Assembly (NCBI GenBank): GCA_023412495.1
Contig: JAEYNP010000149.1
Span: 1-12,273, forward strand
Direction: 5' to 3'
Length of the DNA: 12,273 nucleotides
From: Pseudomonadota bacterium
GTDB taxonomy: Bacteria > Desulfobacterota > Desulfobulbia > Desulfobulbales > Desulfocapsaceae
The translations under genes and the position numbers were made by a program. The notes beneath the pieces are model-generated. The model was not told the DNA's origin and did not search any database. It saw nothing but the letters and a program-made list of their open reading frames with translations. Within the stretch, counting starts at the first letter, position 1, and each line of letters opens with the position of its first letter. Positions 7,411 to 12,273 of the stretch are shown here, in pieces.

Positions 7411-8316
7411 ATGCACGCGAAAAAACCGGCCGTCACCGTTCTTGATGGACTAATCCTCATGGCGGCCGCCGGTTTTTTCGGCCTGCTCGGTTACCGCCTC
7501 TTCTTCTCCCTCAATTACAAGTGGAACTGGTCGGTGATCCCGACCTACCTGGTCCGCTTCGACCCGGAGCAGCAGCGCTGGGTGGCCAACATCCTCCTCG
7601 AAGGTTTTTTCACCACTATAAGGCTGAGTTTCTGGGCAATGTTATTCGCCCTGCTGCTCGGCTTTCTGGTCGGCCTCATGCGGATCTCGCCCCGGCTCTT
7701 CTGCCGGCTGACCGGCCGCACCTACGTGGAGGCGATCCGCAATACCCCGCCACTGGTACTGGTCTTCATCTTCTACTATTTCGTGAGCGATCAGCTCTTT
7801 TCCTGGCTTGCCGTCGAGGATCTCTTCCGAGCCGCCCCGTCAGCGATGCAGGAACTGCTCGCCCTGCTCTTTTCCGGCCCGGCCCTGATCGCCCAGTTCC
7901 TGTCGGGGGTCTTGACGCTCACCCTCTTCCAGGGTGCATATATCGCGGAGATTGTCCGCGCAGGGCTCCAGGCTGTCGACACCGGCCAGTGGGAGGCGGG
8001 AAAATCCCTGGGACTGACCCGCTGCCGACTCCTGCGCTTTATTATCCTGCCCCAGGCGGTGCGCATCATGCTACCCCCTTTGGCGAACGAATTTATCAAC
8101 ACCATCAAGTGGTCGTCGATCGTCTCGATCATCTCCATCCAGGAACTGACCTTCCAGGGTCTGCAGGTCATGGCCTCGACCCAGGCGAGCATCGAGGTGT
8201 GGCTGACCGTCTCCGGCCTCTACCTAGTGCTGTGCCTTACCTTGTCGCTCATCGTCCGCAGGCTCGAGCGCCGGCTCGCCCGGGCGGACCTGCCCCATGC
8301 CCCTGAAACCCGGTGA
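7411..8316 (+). CDS. Polar amino-acid ABC transporter permease (HisM/GlnP family), second subunit
   Basis: A 301-residue inner-membrane permease. It carries EAIRNTPPLVLVFIFYYFVS, the same family motif as the 5674 gene, and an EAA loop WEAGKSLGLTRCRLLRF with the conserved Glu at 195 and Gly at 201. It is longer than the first permease because of an extended N-terminal periplasmic region and an insert around residues 130-155. ATG 7411 follows the binding protein by 36 bases and has no obvious Shine-Dalgarno, so translation may depend on the upstream gene. Its stop at 8316 is eight bases before the next start. It most likely forms a heterodimer with the first permease. No ATP-binding subunit is encoded in the window. 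Confidence 0.92.
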   Translation: MHAKKPAVTVLDGLILMAAAGFFGLLGYRLFFSLNYKWNWSVIPTYLVRFDPEQQRWVANILLEGFFTTIRLSFWAMLFALLLGFLVGLMRISPRLFCRLTGRTYVEAIRNTPPLVLVFIFYYFVSDQLFSWLAVEDLFRAAPSAMQELLALLFSGPALIAQFLSGVLTLTLFQGAYIAEIVRAGLQAVDTGQWEAGKSLGLTRCRLLRFIILPQAVRIMLPPLANEFINTIKWSSIVSIISIQELTFQGLQVMASTQASIEVWLTVSGLYLVLCLTLSLIVRRLERRLARADLPHAPETR

Positions 8317-8324
8317 GGACGCCC

Positions 8325-9698
8325 ATGAGTGCCGATTCCCCCTTTTCCATCAAAAATATCCGGCTCTTCATCGCCTTTCGGGTCTTCTTCAACGCCCGCT
8401 TCTATTACCCGGTCTTCACCATCCTCTTTCTCGACTTCGGCCTGACCATCGAGCAGTTCGCCCTGCTCAATTCCGTCTGGGCCCTCACCATCTTCTGCGC
8501 CGAGGTGCCCTCCGGGGCTCTCGCCGACATGATCGGCCGAAAGAGCTTGATCGTGGCCACCTCCCTCTGCATGGTGGCGGAGATGAGCCTGCTCGCCTTC
8601 GTGCCTCTGGGCGACACCACCCTCGTTTTCTCGTTCTTTCTCGTCAACCGCATCCTGAGCGGCCTCGCCGAGGCGATGGCCAGCGGCGCCGACGAGGCCA
8701 TCACCTACGACTCCCTGGTCGCCGAAGGCAATCCCGAGGACTGGCCGAAAGTGCTCAGCCTGCAGATGCGGCTCCATTCCGTGGCATCCATCCTCACTCT
8801 GGCCATCGGGGCCTTCATCTACGACCCGAAGGTCATGAACAGTCTGCTCGCAGGGCTGGATCTGCCCCACATCCTCACCCAGCAAGCCACCATGCGCTTT
8901 CCCATCTATCTGACCCTCGGGATGGCCCTGCTGGCAACAATCGTCGCCCTGAGGATGGAAGAACCCCATTTTGCGGCAAGGCCACGCGAAGACAAGGTGA
9001 CCCCGCTTGCCGCGCTGAGGCAGGTGTGGCGGGCCGGGCGCTGGATCGTCCGGACCCCATTCGCCTTCGCGGTGATCCTCTTTGGCATGGGTTTCGACCA
9101 CGTGCTGCGCATGATCGTCACCATGACCAGCCAGTATTTCCGTGAAATCGAGCTGCCGGAGGCCAGCTTCGGCCTGATCGGCTCCGCCCTGGCCCTGCTC
9201 GGCCTCGTCATCCCGAAGCTCGCCGAGAAGATGGTGGCGGGCAACAGCCCCGCCGCGAACCTCGCCTGGCTGGCGGCCTTCAGTCTGCTCGGGCTGTTCG
9301 GTTTGACCGCCTTCACCCCCTACTGGGGCCTTTTGCCGATGGCGCTGGTGTTTACGTCCATCATGCTGGTCTCCATGTTCACCAGCCACTATCTGAACCG
9401 GATTACCGAATCACATCAGCGGGCCACCGTCCTCAGCTTCAAGGGCATGGCGTTCAATCTGGCCTACGGCCTGATCGGGGTCCTCTTCGCCCTCTTGACC
9501 ACCCGCTTGAGAGAGAGCGGCGAGTTGCAACATCCTGAATGGCCCGCGCTCATCCAGGAAAGTTCCGCCTTCCGCGAAGCATTAGCCTGGTTTCCCTGGT
9601 ACACCCTTGCCGGCCTGGTACTCGCCGTCGCTTTCTGCGCCATCTATCTCCGGAGAAAAACAGGCGACCGGACGACCAGCGCCGCTGAAAGAGAGTGA
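8325..9698 (+). CDS. Major facilitator superfamily transporter
   Basis: A 457-residue inner-membrane protein with many hydrophobic spans in two halves and a polar central loop near residues 205-230. The loop between spans 2 and 3 has MFS motif A (GALADMIGRK, 64-73), preceded by CAEVPSG. ATG 8325 is preferred because GAGG (8315-8318) lies six bases upstream. An alternative GTG at 8313 overlaps the previous stop. The close spacing puts it in the ABC transporter unit. Substrate is unknown and both import and export are possible. Its presence in a unit headed by an Aas-like enzyme recalls LplT, the MFS lysophospholipid flippase next to aas in E. coli, but I see no LplT-specific feature. Confidence 0.88.
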   Translation: MSADSPFSIKNIRLFIAFRVFFNARFYYPVFTILFLDFGLTIEQFALLNSVWALTIFCAEVPSGALADMIGRKSLIVATSLCMVAEMSLLAFVPLGDTTLVFSFFLVNRILSGLAEAMASGADEAITYDSLVAEGNPEDWPKVLSLQMRLHSVASILTLAIGAFIYDPKVMNSLLAGLDLPHILTQQATMRFPIYLTLGMALLATIVALRMEEPHFAARPREDKVTPLAALRQVWRAGRWIVRTPFAFAVILFGMGFDHVLRMIVTMTSQYFREIELPEASFGLIGSALALLGLVIPKLAEKMVAGNSPAANLAWLAAFSLLGLFGLTAFTPYWGLLPMALVFTSIMLVSMFTSHYLNRITESHQRATVLSFKGMAFNLAYGLIGVLFALLTTRLRESGELQHPEWPALIQESSAFREALAWFPWYTLAGLVLAVAFCAIYLRRKTGDRTTSAAERE

Positions 9699-9708
9699 TG
9701 CCTCCCCC

Positions 9709-9746
9709 AGTTGCAACTTGCAGTTCTTCAGGCGAATCTATATATT
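9709..9746 (+). promoter_or_regulatory. Candidate nikR promoter with overlapping palindrome
   Basis: AGTTGCAACT (9709-9718) is a perfect 10-base palindrome overlapping a second dyad, TGCAA-C-TTGCA (9712-9722). A weak -35-like TTGCAG (9718-9723) is followed after exactly 17 bases by TATATT (9741-9746, five of six to the -10 consensus). The palindrome would cover the -35 region, the place for an autoregulatory operator. It does not match the E. coli NikR operator GTATGA-N16-TCATAC. Confidence 0.4.
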
Positions 9747-9772
9747 TGTGAATCCGAAAAGGATCAACAACC

Positions 9773-9782
9773 GGGGAGGTGA
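9773..9782 (+). promoter_or_regulatory. Strong Shine-Dalgarno of nikR
   Basis: GGGGAGGTGA lies six bases before ATG 9789. It is the strongest ribosome binding site in the window and is independent of the MFS gene upstream. Confidence 0.8.
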
Positions 9783-9788
9783 CATAAC

Positions 9789-10199
9789 ATGCTGAAGAGA
9801 TTTTCCATTTCGCTTGAAGACAAGCTGCTGACGATATTCGACGAGCATATCAGGGCCCACAGCTACAACAACCGCTCGGAGGCCATCCGCGACCTGATCC
9901 GCAAGGCCTTCGTCAAGGAGGAATGGCAGGCCGACAAACCGGTCATGGGCGTCATCAGTCTCGTTTATGATCATCACCAGCATAAGCTGCAGGAGAAGGT
10001 CACCCTGGTCCAGCATGATTATCATCACCATATTGTCTCCACCACGCATGTCCACATGGACCACCACAACTGCCTGGAGGTGATCGTGGTACGTGGCAAG
10101 GCGAAGGAAGTCCAGGAACTGGCCGACCGACTGGCCGCCCTCAAAGGCGTGCGGGACGCCAACCTGGCCATGTCCAGCACCGGCAAGACCCTGCACTGA
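9789..10199 (+). CDS. nikR: Nickel-responsive transcriptional regulator NikR
   Basis: A 136-residue cytoplasmic Ni(II)-dependent repressor of the ribbon-helix-helix/ACT class, of full family length. The N-terminal DNA-binding domain (1-45) contains RFSISLEDKLL and YNNRSEAIRDLIR, nearly identical to the E. coli protein. The C-terminal nickel-binding ACT domain has all four square-planar ligands at the same numbering as E. coli NikR: His76, His87, His89 and Cys95 (HVHMDHHNCLE). It is extra rich in His around 62-65 and 76-81. It has its own promoter-like region and Shine-Dalgarno, and is followed within 42 bases by the PHP phosphatase gene, probably co-transcribed. No nickel transporter or nickel enzyme is visible, so its targets, other than possibly itself, lie elsewhere. 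Confidence 0.97.
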   Translation: MLKRFSISLEDKLLTIFDEHIRAHSYNNRSEAIRDLIRKAFVKEEWQADKPVMGVISLVYDHHQHKLQEKVTLVQHDYHHHIVSTTHVHMDHHNCLEVIVVRGKAKEVQELADRLAALKGVRDANLAMSSTGKTLH

Positions 10200-10241
10200 C
10201 CGGCAATGATCCCGTCTCAGCAATCGGATAAGGCCACAGCG

Positions 10242-11093
10242 ATGAAAAAGATATTCCCCGTTTCCGTTCATGGCGGCCACAGCGGACAGTTCTGCCATCA
10301 TGCCACAGACATGCTCGAAGAGATCATCGAGCTGTACATAGAAAAGGGCTTCCCCTGGGTGGGAATCACCGAGCACGCCCCGGGCATCAGCCTGGAACTG
10401 CTCTATCCCGACCAGAAGGCGGCGGGGCTCACCCCGGAGTTCCTGCTCGAGCGCTTCGACAGGTATATGAAGGAATGCCGACGGCTGCAGGAGAAATACC
10501 GCGACAGAATCGAGATCTTTGCCGCTATGGAGAGCGAGACCTACAGCGGCTACCGGGAATTCATGCCTTATCTGATAGAAACCTTTCGACCGGACTATGT
10601 CGTTGGCTCGGTCCATTTTGTCGACGACATGGGTTTCGACTACTCCAGGGAGCAGTACGATCAAACAGCCGCGGCCGTGGGCGGCAAGGATGAGCTCTAC
10701 TGCCGCTATTTCGACCTGCAGTACGAGATGATCGAACTCCTGCAGCCTTCGGTGGTCGGCCACTTCGACCTCGTGCGGATCTTCGACCCCGATTATAAGA
10801 CCAGGATCGAAAAAACTAAGATCATGGAGAGGATCAAGCGGAACCTTGCACTCATCAAGGAGCTCGATCTCATCATGGATTTCAATCTCCGCTCGCTGTT
10901 GAAAGGAGCGGACGAACCCTACATCTCAAGGGTGATTCTCGAGATGGCCGCGAAAATGGAGATCGCCGTGGTGCCCGGCGACGACTCCCATGGCCTGGCA
11001 AACATCGGGGTCAATATGGACCAGGGGATCGCCATTCTCGCCAAGATGGGTTTTGCCACCGACTGGCCGAAGCCCAGGCGGATAGTTTACTGA
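10242..11093 (+). CDS. PHP-family phosphoesterase, histidinol-phosphatase-like (HisK/HisJ type)
   Basis: A 283-residue cytoplasmic metal-dependent phosphatase of the PHP superfamily, close to the size of PHP-type histidinol-phosphatases, which make histidinol from histidinol phosphate in histidine biosynthesis. Metal-site motifs are in order: HGGHSGQFC (His10, His13), ITEHAPG (Glu44, His45), AMESET (Glu97, Glu99), GSVHFV (His125), VGHFDL (His174, Asp176) and GDDSHG (Asp248, His250). ATG 10242 is chosen because AAGG (10230-10233) sits eight bases upstream and MKKIFPVSVHGGH starts close to the first motif as in the family. ATG 10206, in the same frame, would add 12 residues. The substrate call is by family; other PHP phosphoesterases remain possible. 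It follows nikR in a likely two-gene operon. Confidence 0.85.
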   Translation: MKKIFPVSVHGGHSGQFCHHATDMLEEIIELYIEKGFPWVGITEHAPGISLELLYPDQKAAGLTPEFLLERFDRYMKECRRLQEKYRDRIEIFAAMESETYSGYREFMPYLIETFRPDYVVGSVHFVDDMGFDYSREQYDQTAAAVGGKDELYCRYFDLQYEMIELLQPSVVGHFDLVRIFDPDYKTRIEKTKIMERIKRNLALIKELDLIMDFNLRSLLKGADEPYISRVILEMAAKMEIAVVPGDDSHGLANIGVNMDQGIAILAKMGFATDWPKPRRIVY

Positions 11094-11157
11094 CTCAAAC
11101 CCCGTTTTTCGCACGTACCGGGTCCCTCTCTCCCCCCTTTTTACAGACGCTGCGGCA

Positions 11158-11186
11158 GGCAAACGAGACTCGCAGGCCTCTTTGCC
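11158..11186. repeat. Nested inverted repeats upstream of the -24/-12 promoter
   Basis: GGCAAA (11158-11163) and TTTGCC (11181-11186) are exact inverted arms 17 bases apart, and within them CGAG-A-CTCG (11164-11172) is a second exact dyad. The centre is about 70 bases upstream of the predicted transcription start, a usual distance for an activator site of a sigma-54 promoter. It is not the NifA TGT-N10-ACA motif. Confidence 0.25.
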
Positions 11187-11189
11187 GCC

Positions 11190-11205
11190 GATTTTCTTCA
11201 AAATC
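11190..11205. repeat. Small perfect hairpin GATTTT-CTTC-AAAATC
   Basis: An exact 6-bp stem with a 4-base loop. The stem is too AT-rich and lacks a following T-tract, so it is a weak terminator candidate for the nikR-phosphatase unit. It may instead be part of the upstream control region. Confidence 0.2.
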
Positions 11206-11214
11206 TCATCAAGC

Positions 11215-11230
11215 TGGCATCTATATTGCT
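11215..11230 (+). promoter_or_regulatory. Sigma-54 (-24/-12) promoter of the homocitrate-synthase-like gene
   Basis: The sequence TGGCAT, five bases, TTGCT matches the RpoN consensus TGGCAC-N5-TTGCW at every position but one. The key GG (11216-11217) and GC (11228-11229) have the required spacing, and the preceding base is the preferred pyrimidine. It points at the gene whose ATG is at 11267, giving a leader of about 26 nt with AAAGGAT (11254-11260) as the ribosome binding site. Confidence 0.75.
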
Positions 11231-11266
11231 TATCATCCTTGAAAACACGAAAGAAAGGATAGTCGG

Positions 11267-12273
11267 ATGCCAAAATATGACATGATCGATACAACCCTTC
11301 GGGAAGGCGAACAGACCCCTGGCGTTCTATTCTCCCTGGCGGAGAAGCAAAACATCATGGACGGTCTGGTGAGGGTCGGTGTGAAGGAGGTCGAGTTGGG
11401 CATTTCCTCCCGCTTCCACCCCTGCACTGGCGAATTGATCGCCTACGGCCGGAGGGTTCACCCCGGCCTGCGGCTGTCGCTGTGGAGCAGATGCCGGACG
11501 GAGGATATCGAATGGGCTGCAAACCTCAAGCCGGATCTCCTCTCGCTCTCGATTCCTGTCTCCGACATTCATCTGGAAAAACGGCTGCGGAAGACGAGGC
11601 AATGGGCCCTCCGGACCATATGCGAGTCGATTGCCTTCGCCGGGCGGCTGGGGATGGCGGTCGCCATCGGTTTCGAAGACGCCACCCGCGCCGACATCCA
11701 ATTCCTGACGGCCATGGCCATAGCGGCCAACGGGCGTGGTGTGGTGCGGATACGCCTCGCCGATACCGTGGGCATCGGTTCACCTGGCCTCATCACCCGG
11801 CTGGTCACCTCGTTGAAGCGTGAAGTACAATGCCCGATCGCCGTCCACACCCATAACGATTTCGGCATGGCCACCGCTAACGGCATCGCCGCCCTCGAAG
11901 CCGGCGCCGAGGCGGTCGATACGGTGGTCCTGGGCCTCGGGGAGAGGACGGGCTGCGCCCGGCTGGAGGAAATCGCCGCCTACCTCTGCCTGGTTAAAGG
12001 GATGAAGACCATCAGGACAGAGCACCTGAAGACGCTTGCCTGCTATGTTGCCGGCATCACAGGGAGAACCGTCGAGGGGAATAGGCCGGTGGTGGGCGAG
12101 GATATCTTCACCTGCGAAACCGGTCTGCACCTGCAGGGGTTGCAGAATGACCCGAAGACCTATGAACCCTTTGCTCCGGAGAAGGTGGCGGGGCGGCGAA
12201 AGCTCCTTATCGGCCCGAAAAGCGGCCGGGGGGGGGGGGGGGGGGGCCGCGCCCCCCGCGCCCGCGCAGCGGG
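11267..12273 (+). CDS. Homocitrate synthase family protein (NifV-like DRE-TIM metallolyase), 3' partial
   Basis: The frame is open from ATG 11267 (AAAGGAT eight bases upstream) to the right edge. Credible sequence ends near 12230, after about 320 residues. The family condenses acetyl-CoA with a 2-oxoacid; NifV makes R-homocitrate for the nitrogenase iron-molybdenum cofactor. Evidence is DTTLREGEQTPG (8-19; metal Asp8, catalytic Arg12), VELGISSR, SIPVSDIHLEKRL as in NifV, IRLADTVGIGSPG, HTHNDFGMATANG (metal His194 and His196), and LGLGERTGCARLEEI. The C-terminal part departs from typical NifV: FTCETGLHLQGL where HESGIH is usual, and LLIGPKSG where GKHSG is usual. It may be a divergent NifV or a related 2-isopropylmalate, citramalate or homocitrate-type synthase. 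The sigma-54 promoter favours a nitrogen-fixation role. The end is lost in a poly-G artefact. Confidence 0.88.
   Translation, partial: MPKYDMIDTTLREGEQTPGVLFSLAEKQNIMDGLVRVGVKEVELGISSRFHPCTGELIAYGRRVHPGLRLSLWSRCRTEDIEWAANLKPDLLSLSIPVSDIHLEKRLRKTRQWALRTICESIAFAGRLGMAVAIGFEDATRADIQFLTAMAIAANGRGVVRIRLADTVGIGSPGLITRLVTSLKREVQCPIAVHTHNDFGMATANGIAALEAGAEAVDTVVLGLGERTGCARLEEIAAYLCLVKGMKTIRTEHLKTLACYVAGITGRTVEGNRPVVGEDIFTCETGLHLQGLQNDPKTYEPFAPEKVAGRRKLLIGPKSGRGGGGGGRAPRARAA
12228..12273. other. Poly-G run and GC-only tail, probable sequencing artefact
   Basis: Nineteen consecutive G (12228-12246) are followed by 27 bases containing a single A and no T. The protein reading changes abruptly from a conserved GPKSGR segment to polyglycine and Ala/Arg/Pro. 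This looks like low-quality two-colour read ends assembled at a contig terminus. It is not likely biological sequence. Confidence 0.85.

Noticed and set aside
8220..9389. A 389-codon minus-strand ORF opposite the MFS gene
   Set aside because: It is antisense to a membrane protein with motif A. The translation is highly polar with no domain.
9738..10763. A 341-codon minus-strand ORF across nikR and the phosphatase
   Set aside because: It spans two well-supported genes and their gap, and has no recognisable motif.
11110..11132. A rho-independent terminator after the phosphatase (CCCG...CGGG)
   Set aside because: The stem is four bases with a long loop and no T-tract after it.
10926..11294. 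A minus-strand ORF covering the 11094-11266 gap
   Set aside because: Its middle reads protein-like, but it overlaps two real genes and the sigma-54 promoter, and has no family match that I can see.

Overview
The window is GC-rich Gram-negative DNA with tightly packed genes. One AT-rich divergent intergenic region lies at about 3690-3880. The gene set is a secreted KP-43-like subtilase with a multidomain tail, an Aas-type acyl-ACP/acyl-CoA synthetase, NikR, and a homocitrate-synthase-like gene behind a sigma-54 promoter. This suggests an anaerobic or nitrogen-fixing Desulfobacterota-type bacterium (Desulfuromonadia or Desulfobulbia). That placement is inference from family flavour only, because there is no rRNA or other phylogenetic marker here.

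Layout. (1) 1-3685, minus strand: a very large secreted S8 serine protease whose 3' end lies off the left edge. (2) 3686-4062: a regulatory gap with three short dyads, possible promoters for both directions and a small questionable ORF. (3) 4063-9698, plus strand: five co-directional genes that look like one transcription unit. They are an Aas-like acyl-activating enzyme, a polar amino-acid ABC permease, its periplasmic binding protein, a second permease and an MFS transporter. No ABC ATPase is present. (4) 9709-11093: nikR with its own promoter region and a strong Shine-Dalgarno, followed closely by a PHP-family histidinol-phosphatase-like gene. (5) 11094-11266: an intergenic region with a near-consensus -24/-12 promoter. 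(6) 11267 to the right edge: a NifV-like homocitrate synthase family gene that runs into a 19-base poly-G run and GC-only tail. I read that tail as a sequencing or assembly artefact at a contig end.

How the genes may work together. The two HisM/GlnP-type permeases and the binding protein should form the periplasmic and membrane parts of one amino-acid importer that borrows an ATPase encoded elsewhere. The binding protein has lost the usual acidic residue that contacts the substrate amino group, so its ligand may not be a standard alpha-amino acid. The Aas-like enzyme and an MFS protein at opposite ends of the same unit recall the E. coli lplT-aas lysophospholipid salvage pair, though the acyltransferase half of Aas is missing. 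NikR next to a histidine-biosynthesis phosphatase suggests a nickel-histidine link. A sigma-54 promoter in front of a homocitrate-synthase-like gene fits nitrogen-regulated expression. These functional links are hypotheses. The individual family assignments are much firmer.
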